DNA of 55,997 nucleotides from Acidobacteriota bacterium (GCA_020200135.1 JAIVJI010000097.1:1-55997); one strand, 5' to 3'; shown: positions 33,898-46,700, numbered from the stretch's first letter. Translations and numbers: made by a program. The notes: generated by a model from the letters alone, not told the origin.

Positions 33898-36261
33898 TCA
33901 GCGCTCGTTTATCCAGACGGGTTTTGAGTTGCAGCCCGTTCCGTCGCTGCGCCAGCGCGGGCAGGACCAGAAGTAGCTGCCGGAGGAGGTGGGGCCGCGT
34001 TTGAGGGTGGGCGTGTCGCAGAGCGCGCAGGGCGGGCCCGTTTCGGGCGCGGGGCGCGGCTCTTCGAGCGCGCCTCGCTCGTCGAACCAGCGCGCGCCGC
34101 GGCATTCGGGGAAGCGCACGCAGGAGAGGAAGGCGTGCTTGCCCTTCTCCTTCGGCAGCCGCAGACGCATCGCGCCGCCGCACGCCTGACACGCCGTCTG
34201 CAAAAGCGCCTTGCGCTGCTTCGCGTTCTTCGGCGTGTCGCTCAGGTAGCCGCACGCCTCGCGCCCCAGAGAGCACGCGAGGAATTTTCCGGCCGCGCCC
34301 TCGCGCTCGACCAGGAACCCGGCGCGCTCCTCCTTCCTGCACTTCGGACAGTCGAGCGCGCCTTCGGGTCGCGGCACCTGTCGCGCCGGCGCGGCGGCCG
34401 ACGAGCCTTCGGCCGGGCGCTCGACCTCCGAGCCGGCGATCTGCCCGACAAGCTCCGTGACCATCCCGCGCACCTCGACCATGAAGGCGTCGAGCTCGTA
34501 CTCGCGCCGCGCCATCCGCGAGAGCTTATGCTCCCAGCGGCCGGTCAGCTCGGCCGACTTCAGGAGCGGGCTCGGGAGCATCTTGATGAGCGCCGCGCCC
34601 TTCGCCGTCGCGACCAGCGCCTTCTTCTCGCGCACGACGTACTCGCGCTTCAGCAGCGTCTCGATGATAGACGCGCGCGTCGCGGGCGTCCCTAAGCCCG
34701 CCTCCTTCATCGCCAGCCGCAGCTCCTCGTCCTCGACCTTCTTCCCCGCCGTCTCCATCGCGCCCAGAAGGCTCGACTCCGAGTAGCGCGGCGGCGCCTT
34801 CGTCTGCTTCTCCACCGCCTCGGCGTTTAGAACCTCCGCCGGGTCCTTCGCCTTGAGCGGCGGCAACTCGGCCGACTCCTCGTCCTCTTCCTCGCCCGAC
34901 TTCTTCGCTTCGTCACCCGACCTGCCCCCGCGACCGGGCGGCTCGACCTCGCGCCAGCCGGCCTTCAAGACCACCGTCCCGCGCGTGATGAAGCGCTCGC
35001 CCTCGGCCTCGGTGACGACCGTCGTGCGCTCAAGCTCGGCGTCGGGGAAGAAGGCGGCGAGGAAGCGCCGCGCGACGAGGTCGTAAATCCTCTTCTCGTC
35101 GGGCGAGAGCGCGGCGGCGTTTATCTTCTGCTTGGTGGGGATGACGGCGTGGTGGTCTGTCACCTTCTTGTCGTCCACGTGGCGGCTCGTGAGCCTGGGC
35201 TTGCCGCCCGCGAGAATCTTCTCGATGAAGGGGACGTAGGGGCCCACAGAGGCGGCGCGGACGTGCGCCTCTATCTCCTCGGCCACCGCCTTCGAGAGGT
35301 GGCGCGAGGAGGTGCGCGGGTAGGTGACGAACTTCTTCTCGTAGAGCGTCTGCGCCAGCTCCAGCGTCTTCGCCGCCGTGAAGGCGTAGCGGACGTTGGC
35401 CGCGCGCTGCAAAGAGGTCAGGTCGTGGAGCAGGGGCGGCTTCTCGCGCGCGGCCTTCTTCTCGACCGACTGGACGACGCCCCGCCTGCCCTCGACTTTG
35501 GAGACGACCCGGTCGGCGTCCTCCTTCCTGTCGAAGCGGCTGCCGTCTTTGCCGAACCAGCGCCCGCGGTACTCGCCGTCGGGCGCGCGGAACGTGGCGA
35601 CGACCTCGAAGTAGTCTTTGGGGACGAACTCGGCTATCTCGCGGTCGCGCTCGACGATGAGCGCGAGCGTGGGCGTCTGGACGCGGCCGAGCGAGAAGAC
35701 GCCCTGGTGGCCGGCGCGGCGCGCGCGCACCGTCTGGGCGCGCGTGGCGTTGATGCCGACGAGCCAGTCGGCGCGCTGGCGCGCGTGCGCCGAGTCGCGC
35801 AGGCCCCCGTACTCCTCGGCGGGCTTCAGGTTCCGAAAGCCTTCGAGGATGGCCTCGCGCGTGAGCGACGAAATCCACAGGCGCTCGACCGGCTTGCGGC
35901 AGCCCGCGAGCGCGTAGACGAGGTCGAAGATGAGCTCGCCCTCGCGCCCCGCGTCGGCCGCGTTGACGACAGAGGTCACGTCCCCGCGCCCGAGCAGCGC
36001 GCGGATGACGTTGAACTGTTCCTGCGTCCGCTCCGAGGGGTGATACTTAAACTCGTCCGGCAGGATGGGCAGGTCCTCGACCCGCCAACGCTCGAACCTC
36101 GGGTCGTACGCCTGCGGGTCGTCGAGCTCGACCAGGTGCCCCACGCACCACGTCACGATGTCCGACTCGCCCGAGATAAAGCCCTCGCCCCGCCGCGTCG
36201 CCCCCAGCGCCGCCGCCACGTCCCGCCCCATCGAAGGCTTCTCGGTGACAACCAGTCTCAT
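33898..36261 (-). CDS. topB: DNA topoisomerase III (TopB, type IA)
   Basis: The 787-residue protein begins MRLVVTEKPSMGRDVAAAL, the Toprim strand with its catalytic Glu, and has DAGREGELIF with the acidic triad. The active-site Tyr is in KFVTYPRTSSR. The C-terminal about 150 residues hold several Cys clusters (CPKC, CQACGG, CALC), zinc-ribbon DNA-binding modules. TopB separates intertwined DNA strands. The length and layout match the Bacteroidetes/Acidobacteria TopB type. Its stop is one base from the convergent SDR gene. Confidence 0.95.
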   Translation of the reverse strand: MRLVVTEKPSMGRDVAAALGATRRGEGFISGESDIVTWCVGHLVELDDPQAYDPRFERWRVEDLPILPDEFKYHPSERTQEQFNVIRALLGRGDVTSVVNAADAGREGELIFDLVYALAGCRKPVERLWISSLTREAILEGFRNLKPAEEYGGLRDSAHARQRADWLVGINATRAQTVRARRAGHQGVFSLGRVQTPTLALIVERDREIAEFVPKDYFEVVATFRAPDGEYRGRWFGKDGSRFDRKEDADRVVSKVEGRRGVVQSVEKKAAREKPPLLHDLTSLQRAANVRYAFTAAKTLELAQTLYEKKFVTYPRTSSRHLSKAVAEEIEAHVRAASVGPYVPFIEKILAGGKPRLTSRHVDDKKVTDHHAVIPTKQKINAAALSPDEKRIYDLVARRFLAAFFPDAELERTTVVTEAEGERFITRGTVVLKAGWREVEPPGRGGRSGDEAKKSGEEEDEESAELPPLKAKDPAEVLNAEAVEKQTKAPPRYSESSLLGAMETAGKKVEDEELRLAMKEAGLGTPATRASIIETLLKREYVVREKKALVATAKGAALIKMLPSPLLKSAELTGRWEHKLSRMARREYELDAFMVEVRGMVTELVGQIAGSEVERPAEGSSAAAPARQVPRPEGALDCPKCRKEERAGFLVEREGAAGKFLACSLGREACGYLSDTPKNAKQRKALLQTACQACGGAMRLRLPKEKGKHAFLSCVRFPECRGARWFDERGALEEPRPAPETGPPCALCDTPTLKRGPTSSGSYFWSCPRWRSDGTGCNSKPVWINER

Positions 36262-36297
36262 TTCGCCCCAGCCCCGCGGCTCCCGGCTTTGCGCCCC

Positions 36298-38463
<2,166 letters not shown>

Positions 38464-38469
38464 AAAGCT

Positions 38470-38549
38470 AGTGATGAGTGGTGAGTGCCAGGTGCTAAGA
38501 GAAGACGGCGTGCCTCTTCCTCATCACCTGGCGCTCACCACTCATCACT
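38470..38549. repeat. Heptad-built hairpin between YARHG lipoprotein and kinase genes
   Basis: The left arm from 38471 runs as 7-mers GTGATGA, GTGGTGA and two more of the GTGxxxx type. The right arm, ending at 38549, is the complement in the same steps. The arms pair over about 35 bases with only a few mismatches and one indel. A small GTCCCG hairpin lies just beyond at about 38561-38578. Confidence 0.85.
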
Positions 38550-38591
38550 TCGGTTTTCTAGTCCCGTCACGCGGGACTCAAAGGTGCCTTA

Positions 38592-39842
38592 TCAACCCTC
38601 GACGGCGTCGAGGACGCTCGTCGCCTTCTTCTCGTAGGCCGCGATGGCGGCGACGTTCTGGCGCTCGACCGCCGTCAGCGCGGCGTCGGTGTAGCGGGGG
38701 TTGGGCTTGTACCAGTCGAAGCTCTTGAAGTAGCCCTGGAGCCACCTGTCCTTGAAGACCTTGCCGTGGCGCGCGTAAATCTCGTTGCGCAGCTTGCGCG
38801 CGTCTTCGAGGAACATGCCTTCGAGCAGCGCGTTCGTGACGGGCGTCGTGCTCAAGCCCTCTCTGACCTTGCGCTCGTAGGCGACGATGGTCTCGATGTT
38901 CTTCTGCTCGGTCTCCGAGAGGGCGGGCTCCGAGTTGTCCTCGCGCGCCTCGTACCAGGGCTGGCTCCAGAAGTACTGCGAGAGCCACTCGGTGCGGAAC
39001 TGCCGGCCGCGCCGCGCGTAGACTTCGTTGCGGAGCAGCCGCAGCTCGTGGAGGCTGAGGCCCTTCAACATCTCCTCGGTCAGGGGGCGCTTCTCGAAGT
39101 GCTCCATGTCGCCGGGCGAGACGGCCGCGCGCCGCTGCTTGCGCTGCGCGGCGTCGATGGCCGCCAGGTTCCCGCGCTCGACCGGCGTGAGCGAGCGCGC
39201 GCTGTACGAGGGGTCGGCCTTGTACCAGTAGCGCTCCTCGAAGTACTGCTGGAGCCACGGGTCGTCGTTAAAGCGCTTGCCGCGCACGGCCTCGACCTCG
39301 GCGCGCAGGATGCGCCACTCGCCGGCCGAGTGCGTCCCGAGCTTCTCCTCGGTCATCGGCTTCGACTGCCACCAGCGCAGATCGCCCGGCTCGATATAGT
39401 CGTGCTTCTCGGCCTCAAGCTCGCGTATCAGGTCGAGGCCGGCGCGCTCGTTCGCGTTCAGGCGAGAGTTGCTGAAGTCGGGGTCGGGCTTGTACCACGC
39501 CTGCTCCTTCAGGTAGCCCTGGATGTCGCGGTCGGTGAAGACGCGGCCGTGGCGTCCGAAGACGATGCCGCGCACCTTCTTCAGGTCCCACAGGTCGAGG
39601 TCTTCCAACTGCTCGCGCGTGACCTTCTGCTTCGCGAAGTCGAACCGTTCGAGCTTCTCGAAGGCGTTGAGATTCTGACCCGAGGCGCGTACGAGGGCCT
39701 CGACCCTGTCAACCACCTCCTTCAGCTTCTTCTCTTCTTCGGCGGTCGGCTTCGCGCCCTGCGCCGGGCACGCGGCGGCCGCGAGCACGACGACCGCGAG
39801 CGCGGCCGCCGTGCGTTTGAGTTTTTGGGGTGTGACTGTCAT
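38592..39842 (-). CDS. Lipoprotein with four YARHG domains
   Basis: The 416-residue protein begins with a signal and lipobox (VLAAAAC near residue 25), so it is anchored in the envelope. Four YARHG-type units follow: FGRHGRVFTDRD near residue 94, a degenerate AVRGKRFNDD, YARRGRQFRTE and YARHGKVFKDR near residue 372, each followed by a WYKPDP-type segment. YARHG is an extracellular module thought to bind cell-wall material. It is directly upstream of the kinase gene with the matching domain, which makes it the likely ligand-side partner. Confidence 0.85.
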   Translation of the reverse strand: MTVTPQKLKRTAAALAVVVLAAAACPAQGAKPTAEEEKKLKEVVDRVEALVRASGQNLNAFEKLERFDFAKQKVTREQLEDLDLWDLKKVRGIVFGRHGRVFTDRDIQGYLKEQAWYKPDPDFSNSRLNANERAGLDLIRELEAEKHDYIEPGDLRWWQSKPMTEEKLGTHSAGEWRILRAEVEAVRGKRFNDDPWLQQYFEERYWYKADPSYSARSLTPVERGNLAAIDAAQRKQRRAAVSPGDMEHFEKRPLTEEMLKGLSLHELRLLRNEVYARRGRQFRTEWLSQYFWSQPWYEAREDNSEPALSETEQKNIETIVAYERKVREGLSTTPVTNALLEGMFLEDARKLRNEIYARHGKVFKDRWLQGYFKSFDWYKPNPRYTDAALTAVERQNVAAIAAYEKKATSVLDAVEG

Positions 39843-39887
39843 CGGGGGAACGCTCCTTTGATGCGCGTCCTTAAGGTTGACTGAAAA

Positions 39888-40694
39888 CTACTTTTTGCGG
39901 GCCGCCGCCCTCGTCGGCGCGACGTAGAGCGCGACGCCGTCGGCGATTGACTCGGCCATCCGGCGCTGCCCCTCCTCGGTCTTGATGAACTCTGCGTCGC
40001 CGGGGTCGGAGAGCGTGACCATCTCGATGGTCACGACCGGCACCTCCGAGAAGATCGAGCCGGTCAGCGCCCCGCCCTGCTCGCGGCCGACCTTCGTCTG
40101 GTAGTCGGTGCGCACGCCGTTGTCGGTGAGCGCGCCCTTCAAGCCTTCGGACAGCCCGGCGTGGACGGCGCGGGCGGCGCGGCGGCTCTCCTCTATAACG
40201 TCGGGGCCGGGGCCGGCCGTTCCGTCCTTCGCGCGCCCGCGCCGGTCGGGGTAGTAGACGGCGAAGCCGCGCTCGGCGCTCGCGTCGCAGTGGAGGCGGA
40301 GCATCAGCGCGGCGCGCGCGCGGTTGGCGATGAGCGCGCGGTCCTTGTTCCTGACCAGCTCGCCCTCCGAAGACTTCGTCATCACGACCTCGTAGCCGCG
40401 CGCCTCCAGAGCCTCGCGCAGCTTCGCGGCGACGGCCCAGTTGGCGTAGGTCTCGCTCGTCCCGTTCTGGATGTTCTGGCCGGACGCCACCTCCGACGGG
40501 TGGCCGGGGTCGATGCAGACGACCGCGCGCGCGCCGGCCGGGGGCGCCTCGGACGGGGCTTCCGGCGCGGCCCCGGCGGCCTTCGAGACTTTCGAGACTT
40601 TCTTTGACGGGCGCGGGGACTCCTTCCTGACCTGCGCCGGGGCGTAGGTCAGGAGGAGCAGCAGTATGAGTGCGAGCGGGGTCAGGAGTCTCAT
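39888..40694 (-). CDS. N-acetylmuramoyl-L-alanine amidase (Amidase_3)
   Basis: The protein from the ATG at 40694 (268 residues) has a signal peptide (MRLLTPLALILLLLLTYA) and a Lys/Ser/Pro-rich linker. The zinc amidase motifs are CIDPGHPSE (His), NGTSETYAN (Glu), LRLHCDAS (His) and VPVVTIEMVTLS (Glu). It cuts the bond between MurNAc and the stem peptide, acting in cell division or wall recycling. It is next to the kinase/YARHG pair and may share its signal. The upstream in-frame extension is not supported by a start. Confidence 0.9.
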   Translation of the reverse strand: MRLLTPLALILLLLLTYAPAQVRKESPRPSKKVSKVSKAAGAAPEAPSEAPPAGARAVVCIDPGHPSEVASGQNIQNGTSETYANWAVAAKLREALEARGYEVVMTKSSEGELVRNKDRALIANRARAALMLRLHCDASAERGFAVYYPDRRGRAKDGTAGPGPDVIEESRRAARAVHAGLSEGLKGALTDNGVRTDYQTKVGREQGGALTGSIFSEVPVVTIEMVTLSDPGDAEFIKTEEGQRRMAESIADGVALYVAPTRAAARKK

Positions 40695-40944
40695 CCGGCT
40701 TCGGGTCAACGGGCGCTGTTCAAGGGCGTGAATTGATGGTAAAAAAGCGGTCGCGAAATCGGGCCTGAAGACCGGCCCGACGGCGGCCGGGGCCGCGGGC
40801 ATTATTCGACTCGGCCGGACGCGTTGTCAAACCACACCCCTTCGCAGGCGCCCGCGCCCCGAAGGCGCCGGACCGACAAGACCCTGGGATGTCCAGCCGA
40901 ACCCCCGACCGCCCCAGGCGTGGGTCGGCGTCGTCCCCTTCAAG

Positions 40945-41544
40945 ATGTGGGGCGTCCGCCCCTACTTCACGCCGCCCGTGCCGGGCCTGAACTCCTTCCT
41001 CGAGCTGAACGTCCGCACCTACGTCCAGCACCGGGGCGTCCCCGGCGTCTGGTTCCTCTCCTTAGACATCAACAGCCCCGTCGCGCGCTGGGGCGGCCGG
41101 CAGTTCTTCTTCCTCCCCTACCACAGCGCCGAGATGAGCTTGCGGCAGACGGGCGGCTCTATCGACTACGCCTCCGAGCGGCTCGCGGGCGACGCGCCCG
41201 ACGCCTCGTTCCGCGCCGGGTGGAGCATCGGCGAGAGGCTGCCGCAGGCCGAGCCCGACTCGCTCGACTTCTTCCTCACCGAGCGCTACTGCCTCTACTC
41301 GGCCTACAGGGAGCAGCTCTACCGCTGCCGCGTCTTCCACGACCCCTGGCCGCTCAGCTCGGCCGAAGTCTCCGCGCACGACTCGACGATGCTCGAGGCG
41401 CTCGGGCTAGTGCCGCCCGCCGACGCCCCGCTCCTCCACTACGCTGAGGAGCTGAAGGTGGACGTCTGGCCGCTCGCGCGCGTCGAGCGCGACACGCGCG
41501 ACCGCGTCTTCGAGACGGCCACCGCCCCCGAGTCGTTCGGCTGA
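40945..41544 (+). CDS. DUF2071 (YqjF-like) protein, missing its N-terminal part
   Basis: The visible protein has VRPYFTPPVPGLNSFLELNVRTYV and FFLTERYCLYS, signatures of the DUF2071 family (function unknown). Family similarity begins at QAWVGVVPFKM, about 30 bases before the first ATG, and the usual first 45-60 residues (up to the LDTFDG strand) are absent. No start codon or ribosome site precedes this point in frame. The gene therefore looks cut at its 5' end near 40915, like the broken nuoD, rpoD and DnaC-like genes. The gap 40695-40915 contains nothing else I can support. Confidence 0.75.
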   Translation: MWGVRPYFTPPVPGLNSFLELNVRTYVQHRGVPGVWFLSLDINSPVARWGGRQFFFLPYHSAEMSLRQTGGSIDYASERLAGDAPDASFRAGWSIGERLPQAEPDSLDFFLTERYCLYSAYREQLYRCRVFHDPWPLSSAEVSAHDSTMLEALGLVPPADAPLLHYAEELKVDVWPLARVERDTRDRVFETATAPESFG

Positions 41545-41574
41545 GGCGGGCGCGCGCCGGCCGGAAGAATTTTC

Positions 41575-41603
41575 TTGACTCGCCCGCCCCCCTGACCTAT
41601 TTT
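41575..41603 (+). promoter_or_regulatory. Promoter for the porin-cytochrome operon
   Basis: TTGACT (41575-41580), 17 bases, TATTTT (41598-41603). The transcript would have an untranslated leader of about 215 bases. Confidence 0.55.
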
Positions 41604-41674
41604 CATTAGCGCTTTCCACTCGCTGACAACTCGGGAGCCGGGCGCGCTTTTTTAAACGCCCGCTCAGTCTTTGA

Positions 41675-41692
41675 AAGCCCCGGCCGGGGCTT
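41675..41692. promoter_or_regulatory. Perfect 18-bp palindrome in the porin mRNA leader
   Basis: AAGCCCCGGCCGGGGCTT is self-complementary, and a second AAAGCCC...GGGCTTT pairing nests with it (41674-41700). It lies between the promoter and the ATG, so it may control read-through or translation. Confidence 0.5.
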
Positions 41693-41823
41693 CGGGCTTT
41701 AAAGAGGCGCGAAGACGCGCCGGCCGCCGCCCTCTCGCCGAAGTCGCGCGCGCCACTTGCGCGGCGTGTGTTCTGAAAAAGCAATTCGCAATCTTCGCTG
41801 GTTCTTCGACGGGGACGTTTCTG

Positions 41824-43713
41824 ATGACACGCTCGCAAGAAGGCAACAGGGGTCGCCGCCGCCGTGCTCGCGCGTCCGCCTGCCTCGCGCTCGCGCTCCT
41901 CCTGACCGCACAGGCCGCGCCGCTCGGGGCCTACGCCGCCGACGGCGAGTCGGACGCCCCGCCGTCGCGCGCGGAGCAGGCCGAGACGCTTCTGGAGTCG
42001 CTCCTGGACTTCTTCTACGCGCCGACGCGACCGCGGCAACAGACGCCGGCCGCCGCGCCCGCGGCGACGCCGACGCCCGCCGCCACACCCGCGCCGACGC
42101 CGACGCCGACGCCGGCCGCCGGGACGGACGAGGGCAGGAAGGACGAGTCGAAGCCCTTGCAGTATCCGCTTCTGCCCGGCTGGTCGCCGCTGGGCAGCGC
42201 CGGGCCGAAGACGGTCGAGTCGAAGGACAAGGCCAGCGAGGAGTTCATCCCGATGCCCGACCGCTGGCGCTTCCCCTGGCCGCGCTACAAGCGCTTCGAC
42301 CCGAAGGTGCAGGAGTCGCCCTGGGTCGAGGGCAGCACGTTCGACCCGTACAACCAGAACGTGCTGAAGGGCGACTATCCCGTCCACGGCAACCACACGT
42401 TCCTCAACCTCAACCTCCAGAGCGCCTCGACCATCAACCCGCGCGTCGTCGCCGCCGGCGGACGCCGCAACCAGTTCTTCACCAACCAGAACCTCGTCAT
42501 GGGGGCCGAGCTGTTCGGCGGCACCGGAGCGTTCGAGCCCAAGCGCTGGGCCCTGCGCGTCACCACGGTCGCCAACTTCAACTTCCTCGCCAACAACACG
42601 CTCAACCCCTTCGACTCGCGGCGCGGCAACTCGCGCCTCGCCGTCGAGGAGGCCTTCTTCGAGAAGCGCCTGAAGGTCGTCGGCCCCAACTTCGACTTCC
42701 TGAGCTTGCGCGTCGGGATGCAGAACTTCAACTCCGACTTCCGCGGCTTCCTCTTCGCCGACAACCAGCTCGGCGCGCGCCTCTTCGGCACCCTCAACTC
42801 GCAGCGCGACACCTATAACATCGCCTACTTCTCGATGCGCCAGCGCGACGAGGTCTCGCAGCTCCACAGCTTCGACAGCCGCCGCCAGACAGTCTTCCTC
42901 GCCAACTGGTTCCGCCAGGACTTCGGGACGCGAGGCTACACCGCGCTCTTCAACTTCGCCCACAACCACGACCGGGGGCGCGTCACGGGCGACCGCGCGA
43001 CCTTGAACGTCGCCTACGCCGGATTCCACGGCGACGGCAAGTGGGGGAAGCTCAACGTCTCTCACGCCTTCTACTGGGCCTTCGGCCGCGACCGCTTCAA
43101 CCGCCTCGCGGGGCGCGCGCAGACGGTCAACGCGCAGATGGCCGCGTTCGAGGGGTCGGTCGACAGGGACTGGACGCGCTGGCGTGCTTCCTTCTTCTAC
43201 GCGTCGGGCGACGGCGACGCGACCGACGAACGCGCGACGGGCTTCGACATGATTCAGGACAACCCGAACTTCGCGGGCGGGCCGTTCCAGTTCTGGACGC
43301 AGCAGACGACGCTGGTGGGCGGCGCGGTCGGGACTTTGAAGAACAAGTTCTCGCTCCTGCCGAACCTGCGGAACAAGTTCAACGAGCGCTCGAACTTCGT
43401 CAACCCCGGCCTGCTGATGTGGAACTTCGGCGGCGACTTCCGCGTCACCCCGAAGCTGAAGGTCGTGACGAACCTCTCCTATTTAAGGTTCGCGCGCGCG
43501 GGGCTGCTCCGGCAGATAACTTCCGACCCGGGGCTCGGCGGCGGCGTCGGGACGGACGTGAGCTTCGGCGCGAAGTTCCGCCCGTTCGAGAACGAGAACC
43601 TTTTTCTCGTCACCGGCGCGGCCGTCCTCTTCCCGCACGGCGGCTACGCGCGCATGATCGGCAGCACGCGCCCGCTCGTCTCGCCGACCTTCGCGTTCCA
43701 GGTGGCTTTTTAA
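41824..43713 (+). CDS. Outer-membrane beta-barrel protein (porin-like)
   Basis: The ATG at 41824 gives a basic head and a signal peptide (ASACLALALLLTAQAAPLGAYA). Residues 60-110 include a Pro/Thr/Ala-rich linker, and the rest (about 480 residues) alternates short amphipathic strands rich in Phe, Arg and Asn, ending in FAFQVAF, a classic outer-membrane C-terminal Phe. Segments such as RWALRVTTVANFNFLANNTL and RASFFYASGDGD fit a 20- to 26-strand barrel. It precedes a decaheme cytochrome gene by 25 bases, so it is the probable barrel of an electron conduit. The barrel call is from pattern, not a domain match. Confidence 0.75.
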   Translation: MTRSQEGNRGRRRRARASACLALALLLTAQAAPLGAYAADGESDAPPSRAEQAETLLESLLDFFYAPTRPRQQTPAAAPAATPTPAATPAPTPTPTPAAGTDEGRKDESKPLQYPLLPGWSPLGSAGPKTVESKDKASEEFIPMPDRWRFPWPRYKRFDPKVQESPWVEGSTFDPYNQNVLKGDYPVHGNHTFLNLNLQSASTINPRVVAAGGRRNQFFTNQNLVMGAELFGGTGAFEPKRWALRVTTVANFNFLANNTLNPFDSRRGNSRLAVEEAFFEKRLKVVGPNFDFLSLRVGMQNFNSDFRGFLFADNQLGARLFGTLNSQRDTYNIAYFSMRQRDEVSQLHSFDSRRQTVFLANWFRQDFGTRGYTALFNFAHNHDRGRVTGDRATLNVAYAGFHGDGKWGKLNVSHAFYWAFGRDRFNRLAGRAQTVNAQMAAFEGSVDRDWTRWRASFFYASGDGDATDERATGFDMIQDNPNFAGGPFQFWTQQTTLVGGAVGTLKNKFSLLPNLRNKFNERSNFVNPGLLMWNFGGDFRVTPKLKVVTNLSYLRFARAGLLRQITSDPGLGGGVGTDVSFGAKFRPFENENLFLVTGAAVLFPHGGYARMIGSTRPLVSPTFAFQVAF

Positions 43714-43738
43714 GTCCGCACAGACCCAGACGGCAAAC

Positions 43739-46700
43739 ATGAAGACCTCCGGCAATCATTCGCGCACGAAGCGTCAGCAGTTTTTCAGCCTCCTCGCGGT
43801 GCTCGCAGTCTTCGGCCTCGCGGCCTTCGCCGTGTTCTTCCCCGTCCAGTCGGCCGGCGTCGCGTCCAGGTCCGGCGCGGCCGCCGAAGCCCCCGGCGGG
43901 GAGACGGCCGGCGACGCTGGTGGCGAGCCGGCCGCGGCGCCGCAGGAGAGGAAGCCGCCCGCGCCGTCCGACGGCTGCGTGAAGTGTCACACCGGCGTCG
44001 GCGACCCGCACCAGACCAAAATTAACAACGGCCCCTCGTGCGTCGACTGCCACGGCGGCAACGGCACCGCGACGCTCAAGGAGCAGGCGCACACCGCCCG
44101 GCCCAAGTACCCCTCGAAGTGGCACGGCTCGGCCAACCCCGAGGAGAGCTTTACGCTCCTTAACAAGGAGAACAAGGACTGGGTGCGCTTCGTCAACCCT
44201 TCGGATTTGCGCGTGGCGGAAATCTCCTGCGGCGGCACGTGCCACGGCGACTACATCAAGCGGCTCCAGAAGAGCGCGATGACCAACAGCCCGCAGGTCT
44301 ACTCGACCGCGCTCTACAACAACGGGAGCCTGCCGACCAAGTACGCCATCATCGGCGAGAACTACAGCCCCTCGGGCGAGCCGCAGATAGCGCGCACCAT
44401 CCCGCCGCCGACCGAGGAGGAGACGCGCAAAGAAGGCATCCTCCCCTTCCTCCTCCCCTTCCCGCGCTTCGAGATAGGCCAGCCCCTCTCAGTCGCCTTC
44501 TGGCGCCCCGTCGAGCGCGGCGGCGGCCCGAAGTCCGAACTCGGCAACCCCAACCGCGAGGACGTGCCCGGACAGCCCGACGTGACCCTGTCGAACCGCG
44601 GCTACGGCACGCAGGCGCGCGTCGACCCCGTCATCCTCGGCGCGCATAAGGTCAGGCTCAACGACCCCGTGATGTCCTTCATGGGGACGAACAACGCGCC
44701 GGGCGACTACCGCCAGTCGGGCTGCGCCGCCTGCCACGTCGTCTACGCCAACGACCGCTCGCTCTACAACTCGGGGCCTTACGCGAAGTTCGGCAACTCC
44801 GGCCGCACCGCGCCCGACAACCCCGACCCGAACATCCCGAAGGGTGAGAAGGGTCACCCCATCGAGCACAAGTTCACCAAGTCCATCCCTTCGAGCCAGT
44901 GCATCACCTGCCACGTCCACAACGGCAACGGCTTCATCAACACGTACCTCGGCTACATGTGGTGGGACGAGCAGACCGACGGCGAGTTCCTCTACCCGAA
45001 GAAGCAGAAGAACCCCAGCCCCGAGGAGCTGGACAAGGCGGGCATGTTCAACCCCGAGGAGGCCGCCGCGCGGGGCAAGTGGGGCACGCCTGAGTTCCTC
45101 TTCGAGATGAGCGAGCTCAACAAGCAGATGCGCAAGATGCAGGTCTCGGACTACCACGGCCACGGCTGGGTCTTCCGCCGCGCCTACAAGATGGACAGGA
45201 AGGGGCAGTATCTGGATAAGGACGGCAAGGCCATCCCCTACGACGACCCCGAGCTTTACGAGAGTGAGGGCAAACCGGGCAAGGCCGTCCACCTCAAGGA
45301 CATACACCTCGAGCGCGGGATGCACTGCGTTGACTGCCACTACACGCAGGACAACCACGGGACGGGAAAAATCTACGGCGACCGCCGCGCCGTCATTGAA
45401 ATCTCGTGCGAGGACTGTCACGGCACCGTCAACCAGAAGGTGACGGCCTCGACGCTCAAGACCTCCGGCTTCGGCCCGACCGAGGGCGGCCGCTCGCGCA
45501 TGCTCCCGAACAGGGGGCGCCCCTTCAACCGCGCGCGCTTCGTCCAGCGCGAGGGCAAACTCTTCCAGCGCTCGATGGTCGAGCAGAACGACCCCGCGAC
45601 CGGGAAGGCGAAAGAGTGGGAGGTGCCGCAGGTCGCCGACAGCGTAGACCCGAAGAGCCCGCGCTACAACGCGAAGTCGGCGCGCGCCAAAACCCTTCTG
45701 AAAGACAACGAGACGTGGGGCGCCGTCCCCTCGGACTCGAAGCAGCTCGCGCACGACAGCGCGAAGGTCTCGTGCGTCTCGTGCCACTCCTCCTGGACGA
45801 CGAACTGCTGGGGCTGTCACCTCTCGGCCTCGGTCAACACGCGCAAGCCGGCGCTGCACGAGGAGGGGGACGTGACGCAGGTCTACCCGTCCTACAACCC
45901 GCAGGTCCTGCGCACGGACGGCTACATGCTCGGCATCGACGGCTCGGTGCAGGGGCACAAGGTGATGCCCGTCCGCTCTTCGAGCGCGGTGACGGTCTCC
46001 GTCACGGACGCCGCGCGCCGCACGGTCGTCAACCACGCGCCGACCATCTCCAGCGCCGGCTACAACGGCAACGCCTTCAACACGCACCCGCCGCACACCG
46101 TGCGCGGGACCGAGACCAAGCAGTGCACCGACTGCCACGTCTCCAAAGAGAACGACAACAACGCGTGGGTCGGCTCAGTCCTGATGCAGGGCTCGAACCA
46201 GGTCAACTTCATGGGGCGCTACGTCTACGTCGCCGAAGGGGGCGAAGGGCTCTCCGCGACCGAGGTGGCCGAGCTGACCGAGCCGCAGGCCGTCTTCGGC
46301 GGCCACCTCCACCAGATCGCGTACCCCGACTGGTACGCGCGTCATCAAACGCGCGGGATGAAGCTGCGCGACAACTACGCGCACCGCGGCGCGGACGTTA
46401 ATCAGGTGCAGATGTACGGCGAATACCTTCTGGCGGCCGCCGGCGGCGGCGGGTTCGTCGTCTACGACGTGGCGAACGTCGCCGACAAGGACTTCAGCCA
46501 GCGCATCGTCGATTCGCCCTTCTCGAAGGTCGGGCAGCGGCTCTACGTGCGGACGAAGGACGCCGTCGGGATAGCCGTCGGCTCGCCCGCGCCGCTCGAC
46601 CCGAGGCGCAACCCTGGGCAGACCGCCGACCAGAGGAAGTGGCTCGAGCTGAACGAGGAGCAGCCCGTCGCGCCGCTCTTCGGCTACGCCTTCGTCGCCG

